A stretch of DNA of 30,080 nt from Pseudomonadota bacterium (GTDB lineage: Bacteria; Desulfobacterota; Desulfobulbia; Desulfobulbales; DAOVYS01). Of this stretch, positions 8,577 to 16,107 are shown in pieces. Position 1 is the stretch's first letter, and every line of letters starts with the position of its first letter. A program made the translations under genes and the position numbers. The stretch covers positions 1 to 30,080 of the forward strand of contig DAOVYS010000004.1 in assembly GCA_030635485.1 (NCBI GenBank), given 5' to 3'. The notes under the pieces were generated by a model. The model made no database searches, was not told where the DNA came from, and worked only from the letters and a program-made list of their open reading frames with translations.

Positions 8577-8836
8577 TGCAACATGCAAAATCACAAAATT
8601 AAATCTAAAAGAATTAAAGATCTAAAATTTGTAATGTCGTGTGCTTTGCTAAAAAAAATAACTCATTTTGTCAAGCATTTTTTTTATTTCTATCCCATAA
8701 AAAATTGTCATACCAACCTGAAAATCTGGTATATCTATCTGAATCTGGTTGTTTTTGGAAGCACCGACTAACTCAACCACCCTAAAAAAAATATTCGGCA
8801 ATGTCGGAGCAAAAACCATTTCCCGACAAACAAAAA

Positions 8837-10615
8837 TTACCTTTTGCCCTCTTCAAGTATCTCAGTCAATTTATCCAGATTAATACGGGCAAATTCCATG
8901 GTCGGATCTAGCGCCAAGGCCTTTTTGTACATTTCCACGGCTTCTTCTATCTTTCCCAGGTCCCGAAGATTTGAACCGAGACTGGCCCAATCAACCGCAG
9001 AGTACGGATCGATTTCCACAGCCCGCCGAAAACATGCCACAGCATCTTCATGCCGCTTAATCTTGAAATAACAAAAACCGAGCAGATTAAAGTTTGCCAA
9101 GTCATCCTGATCAGCCTTGACAGCTTTTTTAAGCTCTTTGACAGCCTCATCAAAACGTTCCATCTCTTTCAGGCAGGCGCCGATATAAAAATGGATACGC
9201 CCTGGATTCTCTTCCTCCGGCCGGATAGCAAGGGCGTGTCTAAAATGATCCATGGCCGACTCCGGCCTGCCCTCCCCAAAATCGCAGACCCCCAGATAAA
9301 AAGAAACCACGGATAAAGGCTTTTGCGGCTCAAGAATAAGATAATGTTCCAGATATGGCCGGGCTGCGCCATATTCCTCCATATTTATGCAGCAAAGCGC
9401 CATCTGATAACAAATATCTGATGCCGCGACCTGTTCTGATCCGGATTCAAACGCTTCCTGAAACCTGTTCAGAGCTTCAGTGTAATCATGAGAAGCAAAC
9501 TGAACCAGGCCACGATGATAGGCTACGCTCCCCTGGTCGGCCGAGCACTTGCCTGCCAGCTTGAATGTATCATCCGCCTTGTCGAGTTCGTTTAAATTAA
9601 GATAACAGAGCCCCTCGTAAATCAGAGCAGCGCCTCGATCCTTGCCATGTTCGGAGAGTTCATAAGCGTGATGGGCCATTTCACCGGCAATCCGATACTC
9701 CGAGCATCTTGAGAGAACCAACCCGACTTTGGAAAAAACCTGGCGCCCTTCACTTTTACGCTCGTTGACCTCAACATTCTCCCTCATGGACAAAAGCGAA
9801 CGGCCGATACATTCAAGGCAATGCGCCTGGGACAACGGGTTGGGCAAAACAGGCTCATCTCCGCATCCCTGATCATGATTCATAAAAACCGTCGGATTTC
9901 CCTGTTCCCACTGTTTAAAGCAAGAAAAAACACCTCCACTCTTCTCATCCACAACCAGATGACTTCGGCATGGGGCTAAAACCGATTCCTCCTCATCAGC
10001 GACCTGATCTAAAACCGTCTCAAAGATGTGATTCATCCAAAGCTGCGAAGCACAGTTACCATTTCCATGCTCACGATCGATGTAAAACCGCATCTCGGCC
10101 TTATCAGCCTTATTGACGAATTCCCGCAGCTGATCGCCTGCAAGATAGAAGGCCGGAATAGCAAAACGCGAATTGAAAAAAGATGCCGCCTGCAGGGCCT
10201 CCACGACCGACACGTCCGGCCCGGGTTCAACAATCGGAGATACAAGCAGACGCACATCATTCTGCTCACGGTAAGCGTCAACCTGAAAGGCCTTGGTGGG
10301 GGCGAGAAATCTATCCCATTGATTCTGCTTTTTCGCATCACAAGAGCGCATGCGAACAATTGGGTGCAAATAGCAGATCGCCAGCCTGTTCCGCTCTAAA
10401 AAAAGGCTTAACATCTCCACAAACTCCTCTACGAAAGAGGTGTCCTCTGAATCGGTTTGACCCAAAAGAAAAACATGAGAGCGCCAGTTAAGAATAGGCA
10501 GAATAGACTCCAGCCGGCTGATCAGCTGCTTCCGCTTATCCGAACCGGCTTGCTGGTCAAGAAAAATATAAACAGCCTCGGGAGGACGCTTGTCAAAAGG
10601 ATTTATACTTTCCAT
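8837..10615 (-). CDS. TPR protein with SPASM-like cysteine region, partner of radical SAM
   Basis: A 592-residue protein. Residues about 315-590 form tandem TPR units (for example AVACFRRAVEIDPYSAVDWASLGSNL and EAVEMYKKALALDP). The middle has C216-RSHLVVDEKSGGVFS-C232 and later C251 and C266-LE-C269, resembling a SPASM auxiliary Fe-S cluster domain (C..hlvvd..Ggvy.C, CxxC). The first 200 residues have no Cx3Cx2C site and no recognised domain. I start at the ATG at 10615, whose A is shared with the stop of the radical SAM gene (TGATG), a sign of translational coupling. A role as substrate scaffold or electron partner of that enzyme is inferred. Confidence 0.8.
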   Translation of the reverse strand: MESINPFDKRPPEAVYIFLDQQAGSDKRKQLISRLESILPILNWRSHVFLLGQTDSEDTSFVEEFVEMLSLFLERNRLAICYLHPIVRMRSCDAKKQNQWDRFLAPTKAFQVDAYREQNDVRLLVSPIVEPGPDVSVVEALQAASFFNSRFAIPAFYLAGDQLREFVNKADKAEMRFYIDREHGNGNCASQLWMNHIFETVLDQVADEEESVLAPCRSHLVVDEKSGGVFSCFKQWEQGNPTVFMNHDQGCGDEPVLPNPLSQAHCLECIGRSLLSMRENVEVNERKSEGRQVFSKVGLVLSRCSEYRIAGEMAHHAYELSEHGKDRGAALIYEGLCYLNLNELDKADDTFKLAGKCSADQGSVAYHRGLVQFASHDYTEALNRFQEAFESGSEQVAASDICYQMALCCINMEEYGAARPYLEHYLILEPQKPLSVVSFYLGVCDFGEGRPESAMDHFRHALAIRPEEENPGRIHFYIGACLKEMERFDEAVKELKKAVKADQDDLANFNLLGFCYFKIKRHEDAVACFRRAVEIDPYSAVDWASLGSNLRDLGKIEEAVEMYKKALALDPTMEFARINLDKLTEILEEGKR

Positions 10616-11901
10616 CACGACACCACCCGCTTGCCGCCATCCACGGATTCGGCGTACCATGCGTTCTTCACAGTCTTGATCTCCTCCCTGGACATCCATT
10701 CGGTCTCAAAATCCGTGCCGATAGTTAAATAGGGAGGCATATCATCCCGCAAAGGCCGAATCCCATACTCTTGATAATTGGCGTGGATCCGGGAACCAAA
10801 ATAAAGCTGCATCTGCTGGGCATTGCTGTTACCGCGAATCGCCACCCCACAATCTTTGACAAACTGCAAGGTCTGCATGGCATCCTCCAACCTCTCGCCA
10901 GGCAAGGCGTACTGGCTGAAAAGCTCAACATCCAGGCCCGCCTTCAAGGCTGTACGCGCCGCATCTCCGATCTTTTCAGGCTCTATACTCTTATTGAGCC
11001 TTGGATATACATTGGGAGAAACGCTCTCCAATCCCATGGCAATAGAATGGACCCCGGCACGTTTCATCAGGACAATCAGTTCAGGAGTCAACATATCCGC
11101 CCGTGTCTCGATCCACATGGCAACATTAAGCTCCCGGCTCAAAATCCCTTCCAGAATTCCGACCACCCGCTTGTTGCTGAATGAAAAATTCGGATCAGCG
11201 AACCAGAGACGCGCGGGGCCTGCTTTGCAAATACAGGCGATATCCTCCAATACCCGTTCAACCGACTGACTGCGGGTCTGTCGTCCAAATGCCCGCGGAG
11301 TAAAACAGAAAGCGCAGTTGTTGGGGCAACCCCGGGAGGTCAGCATGATCGACTCTTCCATGTCAGCCGGATCGAGAACGCCGGTAAGCCAGGGTGAAGC
11401 GTAGCAGTCCAGATTTTTAGGCAGGTCGGCTAACGGCGGACCGGTTATGCACTGACCATCTTTAGTGCGCAAAGTCACCCCGGGAACAGGCTCATCTCCG
11501 CCACCTCCTTCTATAGCCTCTACAATCGCCTTTATAGTGAGTTCACCTTCACCTCGGCTCACATAATCTATCTCCGGCATAATCAAAATCGCTTCATCAG
11601 GGAGAAAGGTCGTCTGAGGACCACCGAGCACTACGGAACAGTCGGGGAACGCCTCTTTAACCATCCCGGCCACGGCCCTGACCTGAAAAATATTTCTTTG
11701 ATAGGTGCCGAAACCGACCAGCCTGGGTTTAAAATCCTTTAAAAAAGAGAGCAGCCCCTTAAGGCTGAAACGGCTGGCTGATCCGAGGCTTAAAACCTTT
11801 ACATCATGGCCTGACGCCTTTAATTCCGCCCCCAGATTGCCCAACGAAATGGGAGTAACCGCAGGCATAAAAGGGTTAAAATCAATTAATAAAATGCGCA
11901 T
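10615..11901 (-). CDS. B12-binding-type radical SAM protein
   Basis: A 428-residue member of the class with an N-terminal cobalamin-binding-like Rossmann domain (MRILLIDFNPF...LVGFGTYQRN...VVLGGPQTTFLPDEAL-like) and a radical SAM barrel with CPNNCAFC, the Cx3Cx2C motif for the 4Fe-4S/SAM cluster. Other family features follow: LWFADPNFSF, IETRADML, and GLESVSP. No DxHxxG B12 motif is evident. The ATG at 11901 begins the conserved MRILLID; no clear Shine-Dalgarno precedes it, and an upstream start at 11976 adds 25 unconserved residues. It overlaps the TPR/SPASM-like gene by one base. Substrate unknown; methylation or peptide modification are possibilities. Confidence 0.88.
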   Translation of the reverse strand: MRILLIDFNPFMPAVTPISLGNLGAELKASGHDVKVLSLGSASRFSLKGLLSFLKDFKPRLVGFGTYQRNIFQVRAVAGMVKEAFPDCSVVLGGPQTTFLPDEAILIMPEIDYVSRGEGELTIKAIVEAIEGGGGDEPVPGVTLRTKDGQCITGPPLADLPKNLDCYASPWLTGVLDPADMEESIMLTSRGCPNNCAFCFTPRAFGRQTRSQSVERVLEDIACICKAGPARLWFADPNFSFSNKRVVGILEGILSRELNVAMWIETRADMLTPELIVLMKRAGVHSIAMGLESVSPNVYPRLNKSIEPEKIGDAARTALKAGLDVELFSQYALPGERLEDAMQTLQFVKDCGVAIRGNSNAQQMQLYFGSRIHANYQEYGIRPLRDDMPPYLTIGTDFETEWMSREEIKTVKNAWYAESVDGGKRVVS

Positions 11902-12009
11902 AAAATTTGTTTGTCCGATATTTTTTTTTGGGAGTCTATTAATTCCGATCTTAATAAGGCCAGGCCAAAATTCCACCTTCCATAACCTTTACGTCAGTCC
12001 ATCCTTTTA

Positions 12010-12171
12010 GGCCATCTTGAATAATTGTCTTTTCGTCCGATCTCGGCGTCACAACAAAAATGAAAAATGCTCACATATGCCTAATATGCGAAGTTTATAC
12101 CCGAATGGGTACTTTTTCATTTTTGCTGTTCCTTGACCTCGAACGAAAATCCTAAATTATTCAAGATACCC
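12010..12171. mobile_element. MITE-like element, family 1 (inverse copy of 24417-24579)
   Basis: About 162 bp bounded by 13-bp perfect terminal inverted repeats ATCTTGAATAATT (from 12014) and AATTATTCAAGAT (to 12167), with matching GGCC and ACCC flanks. Inside are an AAAAATGAAAAA/TTTTTCATTTTT stem and smaller hairpins (CATAT/ATATG and ACCC-GAAT-GGGT). The whole element occurs again at 24417-24579 in opposite orientation with high identity. It has no coding capacity. It lies about 110 bases upstream of the radical SAM gene. Confidence 0.8.
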
Positions 12172-12221
12172 TTTAATTTTAAGACAAGAGATGCTTCATA
12201 ACAGGAACGTCAAAAGGGATT

Positions 12222-12341
12222 TCAGAAAAACGCTTTTTGTTCCGGTCCTGCTCTGGTAATCCCGGTCATTGAAAGGATCAGCTTGAAGGGGTAAAGCAGA
12301 ACAAGAAGGAGGGTGAGTTTTAGAAATTTCTTCCTGTCCAT
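12222..12341 (-). CDS. Doubtful 39-residue peptide, possible signal-peptide relic
   Basis: The ORF starts MDRKKFLKLTLL, continues with a hydrophobic stretch and ends PEQKAFF. The start looks like an export signal with a basic head; shifting the frame by one near the stop would add FLKSLLTFLL, so this may be the broken front end of a longer exported protein. No convincing ribosome site is visible. It is the last minus-strand ORF after the DsrE-like genes. Real expression is uncertain. Confidence 0.25.
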   Translation of the reverse strand: MDRKKFLKLTLLLVLLYPFKLILSMTGITRAGPEQKAFF

Positions 12342-12390
12342 TAAAAATGTTTGTACACTTAGTGATACTCTGCGACTATGACTTCAAAGC

Positions 12391-12451
12391 GCCGGCGTAT
12401 TGTATTTCCTGTGGTGGCGATAATAAACGACAAAATACAAAAGGCGTCGGC
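12391..12451. repeat. Imperfect inverted repeat
   Basis: GCCGGCGTATTGTATTT on the left faces AAATACAAAAGGCGTCGGC on the right, with about 25 bases between. It lies just downstream of the 56-residue minus-strand gene and could act as a transcript end hairpin, although no T-run follows. Confidence 0.35.
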
Positions 12452-12477
12452 TATATGGGCTGCAAATTTGAAACCTG

Positions 12478-12648
12478 TCACCAGGAAAAAACCTTGTCAT
12501 ATTCGAAAATCAGATCAATCAGCTCATCGTAATCCACGTTTCCTTCAAAAAGCCGGACCTCCTTTGATTTCAGCCCATTGGATGCTATCTCAATGAGCGT
12601 TTGCTCCTCTTTGTCAGGTTCTGACCGTAAAATATTCAATAATGTCAT
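12478..12648 (-). CDS. Small conserved-looking protein, 56 residues
   Basis: Reading from the ATG at 12648 gives a 56-residue acidic, soluble protein starting MTLLNILRSEPDKEEQ and ending FEYDKVFSW. A good ribosome site (GAGGT) precedes it, and it begins only ten bases after the stop of the DsrE-like gene, so it is probably the third gene of that operon. It has no cysteine, signal or transmembrane segment. I do not recognise a family; the context suggests a partner of the DsrE-like proteins. Confidence 0.65.
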   Translation of the reverse strand: MTLLNILRSEPDKEEQTLIEIASNGLKSKEVRLFEGNVDYDELIDLIFEYDKVFSW

Positions 12649-12658
12649 TCGTATTACC

Positions 12659-12955
12659 TCATTTAAAAGGAATGATCAGATCGAACGCGCTTAATTTTTC
12701 TCCGATCTCCTCTGTTGTCACGAAAATAAAACCGTGTTTTTCATTTTCTTTTACATTTGTATAGACAGGGGCCTCCATTTCATCCTTGAATATTTCGAGC
12801 CAGGTCATGAACTCGTCGTCCTCAATCAGTCTTGGGTCCAGCTCATGCCCCATGATAAAAAGGCTCACATCCACTGCTTGTACTATCAGATTCACGCTTG
12901 CCCTGACTCCTTCCGACTGGGTATTTAAATCCCGTGCTAAAAATGCCGCTTTCAT
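12659..12955 (-). CDS. DsrE-fold-like small protein without cysteine
   Basis: A 98-residue protein beginning MKAAFLARDLNTQSEGVRASVNLIVQA, with alternating strands and helices and a final FDLIIPFK strand, as in the DsrE/TusD fold. Unlike sulfur-carrying DsrE or TusD it contains no cysteine, so it cannot carry a persulfide itself and may be a structural partner of the neighbouring DsrE-like protein. An AAGGA ribosome site precedes the ATG. It follows the 108-residue DsrE-like gene by 36 bases and precedes a 56-residue gene by ten. Fold assignment is tentative. Confidence 0.6.
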   Translation of the reverse strand: MKAAFLARDLNTQSEGVRASVNLIVQAVDVSLFIMGHELDPRLIEDDEFMTWLEIFKDEMEAPVYTNVKENEKHGFIFVTTEEIGEKLSAFDLIIPFK

Positions 12956-12991
12956 TGTTTTTCCTTATATTTTTGGATTTACGGATAGACG

Positions 12992-13318
12992 CTACAGCAC
13001 AAGATATCGATCCATTTCCTCAAGCATTTCCGAATGCCGTACCTGAGTTGCAAAATCCGATTTATCAATGCCCGGAACGCACTCGTGGTCCTCTCCCAGG
13101 TTGTTTTGATTCCAGGAATGAAGACAAAGGGCCATCTTGCCATGTCCGTTCACCGCTTCGGCCAATTCAGCAAAATCCGGATGCTTGGTCAGAAGGACCC
13201 CTGAATAAGAAAAAAAGAGGATTACTTCCTTTCCTTTTGCTACAGCAGCCTTGACAATTCCAAGGAGATGTCCCCAATTTTTGTCGCTTATCACATAGAT
13301 ACCAAGTGATTTACCCAA
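12992..13318 (-). CDS. DsrE-like protein, TTG start
   Basis: A 108-residue protein with a DsrE-type layout: a first strand (SLGIYVIS), a helix (GHLLGIVKAAVAKGKEVILFFSYSGVLL), and a Cys at the position expected after the third strand (GKMALC65LHSW); a second Cys is C80. DsrE-family proteins carry or sense sulfane sulfur. The start codon is TTG at 13318, fixed by AGGAGG five to six bases upstream and by the absence of an alternative start before the conserved region. It heads a group of three or four small minus-strand genes. TusA and YeeE, upstream, support a sulfur-related role. Confidence 0.65.
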   Translation of the reverse strand: MGKSLGIYVISDKNWGHLLGIVKAAVAKGKEVILFFSYSGVLLTKHPDFAELAEAVNGHGKMALCLHSWNQNNLGEDHECVPGIDKSDFATQVRHSEMLEEMDRYLVL

Positions 13319-13387
13319 TTTTTCCTCCTCTTGAACGGTTCATGGTCATCGTGATCGTTCAACCATTGCCCGTTAAGTCTTTTTATT

Positions 13388-13476
13388 AGTGCCTTAGTAG
13401 TAGTTTTCGTATTTTTTGTGACAGAAAAATTTTGAAGTTACATTTGCGCCTGCGGCGCCACATGTTTTAAGGCACT
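13388..13476. mobile_element. AGTGCCTTA inverted-repeat element, about 89 bp
   Basis: Bounded by AGTGCCTTA at 13388-13396 and TAAGGCACT at 13468-13476. The same ends bound the 80-bp element at 18750-18829, and a related AGTGCC end bounds 15041-15183. No coding capacity. It lies between the DsrE-like gene and tusA. Confidence 0.6.
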
Positions 13477-13613
13477 TATACCCCTCAGAGGGTACTAAAC
13501 AGAGTCCAGGACCTTAAAAAAATCCAGTTTATCTGGGTTAGACATTCTGTCCGAAATATCTGCGCAAAGGCGAACAGTTCCGCCTTTGCGCCTACGAAAA
13601 TATTTTAATCCTT

Positions 13614-13847
13614 TCAGCCTGTTTTAATATAATACTTCGCAACGCCGCCTTCCTCTTCAATACCCAGAAGCTCATGGCCGTCCTTTTCACATGTCCTTCC
13701 TACATCGTTGGTAGTGCCCGGATCGGTGCCGATGGCCAGGAGTATCTGTCCCGAGTTCATTTTTTTGAGCTGCTTCTTGATCTTCAAAATAGGCATTGGG
13801 CAACTTAAGCCCTTTAAATCCAATGTGACGTCAGGTGTCTCTTCCAT
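13614..13847 (-). CDS. TusA-family sulfur carrier
   Basis: A 77-residue TusA/SirA-family protein with the signature LDLKGLSCPMPILKIKKQL: the cysteine of the CPMP motif at residue 16 accepts and donates a persulfide. The rest, including GQILLAIGTDPGTTNDVGRTCEKDGHELL, follows the family fold closely, and the length is typical. AAGGAG sits a few bases before the ATG. It begins 21 bases after the YeeE/YedE gene, an arrangement common for YeeE-TusA pairs in which TusA takes over sulfur from imported thiosulfate (TsuA/TsuB). TusA-type proteins also feed sulfite reductase or molybdenum-cofactor pathways, so the exact acceptor is open. Confidence 0.9.
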   Translation of the reverse strand: MEETPDVTLDLKGLSCPMPILKIKKQLKKMNSGQILLAIGTDPGTTNDVGRTCEKDGHELLGIEEEGGVAKYYIKTG

Positions 13848-13867
13848 GTGATTCTCCTTGTTTTTGG

Positions 13868-15016
13868 TTAAAATAAGACAAATTTTTCATTTTCTTCATT
13901 CCAACATGAAAACCAGACCCAAAACAACATGACTGCCAAAACCAGGATCAAAGCCCCGGTCCAGCTCCCCATGAGGTCCGGAAGAAAAACGCTCTCTCCG
14001 AACTTGAAGTGCAGATAATGTTTTGTAAGAGAGTTTACAAAAGACATACTTATGAGCGTGGCAATGAGCTTGATCTGCCCTTCTCCTACCCGAAACAGGG
14101 TCCCGCTTCCGCATCCTCCGGCAAGTATCATTCCAAAACCGAAAATTATTCCCCCAACAACAGCGCCCCACCCGGCGGTGGAAAACAGATACCATGTTTC
14201 GGGCGAAATACCTTTCCATTTCAGGAGAGAAACTCCAATCACATAAAGAAAAAGTGCGACAAACATGGAACGTACCTTATCTCCTTCGCCTGTCATGAAC
14301 GGATCTCTGAATGCGGCGGCAAAACAAAATCGGGACCTGTGCATCACAATTCCCGACATAAAGCCCAGAAAAAGAATAATTCCCTGTTTCGTGTAATAGT
14401 GGTTTCCATAAATTAGCGGACAGAACATGGCAGTAACTATCAATATCCAGCCGATATAAGGCTGGATTGCTTTGACCGTTTTCCCTGCCGGTTTTATGTT
14501 TACACCGCGCCCCATAACAGCAGAGGGAACGGCTTCCATTTCCCAACCCAGATATTTTAGTCCGAGAAATGTACCGATCAACAATCCGGCCCACATCAAA
14601 AGGCCGCTCAAAGAAAGCGCGGCAATGTTGCTGAAAAAACCGCCCACATTGCAGCCACCCGCTAAAACTGCGCCAAAACCCATGACTGCGCCTCCTATGA
14701 CTCCTTTGCCCAGTTCCCACCAAGGGGGCATCCTGAAGCCGAACTGCCCAGAGATAAGAGACGCGCTGAATGCGCCCAGGACCAACCCGCCGGCCATAAG
14801 GGATTTGGTGCTAAGAAGCGGAGAAACCGGCATCTTGTCGTACAAACCTGCCAGGTAAAAAAACCAGTCCCCCCAATTTCTGTATCCGCCGATAATGCCC
14901 CACGGCTGATCTGCAACCCACAAAAGGACGGCAATTGCAGCAAGTCCGATTCCACCTGCCCAGTAAGGCCATTCCTTGACAAACACTTGCCTGTAGACAT
15001 CTTTCATCACGGACAT
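13868..15016 (-). CDS. YeeE/YedE family transporter (thiosulfate or other sulfur compound)
   Basis: A 382-residue inner-membrane protein with about ten hydrophobic helices built from two related halves. It shows the conserved cysteine loops of the family, GAVLAGGCNVGGFF in the first half, HRSRFCFAAAFRD in the middle and GMILAGGCGSGTLFRVGEG in the second; in TsuA such cysteines line the substrate path. Substrates reported for the family include thiosulfate, and YedE has been linked to selenium; specificity cannot be read from sequence. The ATG at 15016 has an AGGAGC ribosome site. tusA follows in the same operon. A repeat element at 15041-15183 lies directly upstream, in the region where the promoter should be. 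Confidence 0.9.
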   Translation of the reverse strand: MSVMKDVYRQVFVKEWPYWAGGIGLAAIAVLLWVADQPWGIIGGYRNWGDWFFYLAGLYDKMPVSPLLSTKSLMAGGLVLGAFSASLISGQFGFRMPPWWELGKGVIGGAVMGFGAVLAGGCNVGGFFSNIAALSLSGLLMWAGLLIGTFLGLKYLGWEMEAVPSAVMGRGVNIKPAGKTVKAIQPYIGWILIVTAMFCPLIYGNHYYTKQGIILFLGFMSGIVMHRSRFCFAAAFRDPFMTGEGDKVRSMFVALFLYVIGVSLLKWKGISPETWYLFSTAGWGAVVGGIIFGFGMILAGGCGSGTLFRVGEGQIKLIATLISMSFVNSLTKHYLHFKFGESVFLPDLMGSWTGALILVLAVMLFWVWFSCWNEENEKFVLF

Positions 15017-15040
15017 ACGTTGCTCCTAACATGATAGTAT

Positions 15041-15183
15041 AGTGCCTGAACAAAAACTGTCTTTTTCGTCCATATCTGCGTCAGGCTTAAATTTTAATCC
15101 TCGAAATACTCAATGTATTCCTGCGGTTAAAATTTGCGCTTTCCTTGATCTGAACAAAAAATCCTAGTTTTCGTTCGGGCACT
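15041..15183. mobile_element. MITE-like element, family 1 variant
   Basis: 143 bp with imperfect 18-bp ends, AGTGCCTGAACAAAAACT and AGTTTTCGTTCGGGCACT (16 of 18 paired). The body resembles the 12010-12171 element: GTCTTTTTCGTCC near one end and TTCCTTGATCT...AAAATCCTA near the other. The central hairpin has different sequence (AAATTTTAATCC/GGTTAAAATTT, AATAC/GTATT) but the same layout. Confidence 0.75.
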
Positions 15184-15275
15184 AGTGTAGGAAATCCCAT
15201 TTTTTAAGCAAACAAATCAAAGGGTTCTTGAATCCTCCTATACTATTTCAAAGATATTTCCTTGTTTACTGTCAC

Positions 15276-15956
15276 TTAACACCCGTCCATATCCTCATCC
15301 TCATCATATTCGTCCGTTGTCGGTCCGGGTGTAAGTTCCACTGCGGCCGGAGGGGACGGGTGTGCGGAATCCAGCAGCGGTGTAGAAGGAGAGGAAGGAA
15401 CCAGGTCAGGATATGATATATTTTTTGACTGTTTTGCAAGGGCGAAACTCAAGGTGACATTATACCAGCGCCATGCCTTTTTGTTCTTGACATCCGCCTG
15501 AATTGCCTTTTGGAAAAAGCTTCTGGCTTGCAGGTATTTTCCCCGGTCAAACGCCTCTCGGCCTGCTCGAATCATCCTGGCGCAAACGTCTATATCTCCT
15601 GCTGTATTGATTTCCTGGGCCGGAAGCGGATCGACCAATTTGGGGGGCTGAATAACAGTAGGTGCGGGATAAATGATAGATTTACCTTCTTCTTTTGTCC
15701 CGGCGTTGGATTCATACCACGCATATGCAATCCCGGACGGATTTGCCTTAACTGCTTGAAGAAAATAATACCCTGCGTTTTCATGGAGACCTCTTTGATA
15801 AGCTGCCTCTCCATAATTTAACATGGTACTGTATAGACTGGTATTCTTCTGATTTGAATTTTTACTCTCCTGGGCCTGGGAAGCAGTTGCTTGCCACATA
15901 ACAAAAAAACCTGTCAGGACAATTAAAACAAATTCATGTTTTGTAAATTTGTTCAT
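15276..15956 (-). CDS. Secreted TPR-containing protein, unknown function
   Basis: A 226-residue protein with a signal peptide (EFVLIVLTGFFVMWQATASQAQ) and probable cleavage after SQA. Two TPR-like helical pairs follow: LNYGEAAYQRGLHENAGYYFLQAVKANPSG and AREAFDRGKYLQARSFFQKAIQAD-like. A proline-rich linker lies between them and another leads to a very acidic tail, DEYDEDEDMDGC. The last residue is Cys, the only one besides C126 or so. It stands 151 bases downstream of the cytochrome gene on the same strand and may be its periplasmic partner, but that is guesswork. No known family recognised. Confidence 0.75.
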   Translation of the reverse strand: MNKFTKHEFVLIVLTGFFVMWQATASQAQESKNSNQKNTSLYSTMLNYGEAAYQRGLHENAGYYFLQAVKANPSGIAYAWYESNAGTKEEGKSIIYPAPTVIQPPKLVDPLPAQEINTAGDIDVCARMIRAGREAFDRGKYLQARSFFQKAIQADVKNKKAWRWYNVTLSFALAKQSKNISYPDLVPSSPSTPLLDSAHPSPPAAVELTPGPTTDEYDEDEDMDGC

Positions 15957-16107
15957 TTCATATGTCTCCTTAATTCCAGCGCGATATGGAGGTTAACAAA
16001 CTGAGTTGAATTAACCAAATTATCACAGCGACAACAAATTTGTTATTTGAAGGTGCTAAGCGCCTAACTATGCGTGATCAGGGCGAATGACGTTGTCCAC
16101 GTCTAAA

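Larger units (their letters stand above)
8264..8836. other. AT-rich gap upstream of hmcA
   Basis: 573 bases without a convincing gene. The part next to hmcA (8264-8460) should hold its promoter, but I see no clear sigma-70 or sigma-54 box. It contains a TCACA-N6-TGTGA dyad (8389-8404) and a 24-bp perfect palindrome (8553-8576). A 62-codon plus-strand ORF at 8583-8771 has low-complexity composition and no ribosome site. Confidence 0.6.

Noticed and set aside
8583..8771. 62-codon plus-strand ORF in the hmcA upstream gap
   Set aside because: Lys/Phe/Tyr-rich composition follows from AT-rich DNA, no ribosome site and no recognisable motif.
8508..8801. TTGCCGAA ... TTCGGCAA as ends of a larger element
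   Set aside because: Only 8 bp agree over about 290 bases and the interior shows no symmetry; chance is likely.
12347..12596. Two plus-strand ORFs of 61 and 72 codons
   Set aside because: They overlap the 56-residue minus-strand gene, which has a better start, ribosome site and operon context.
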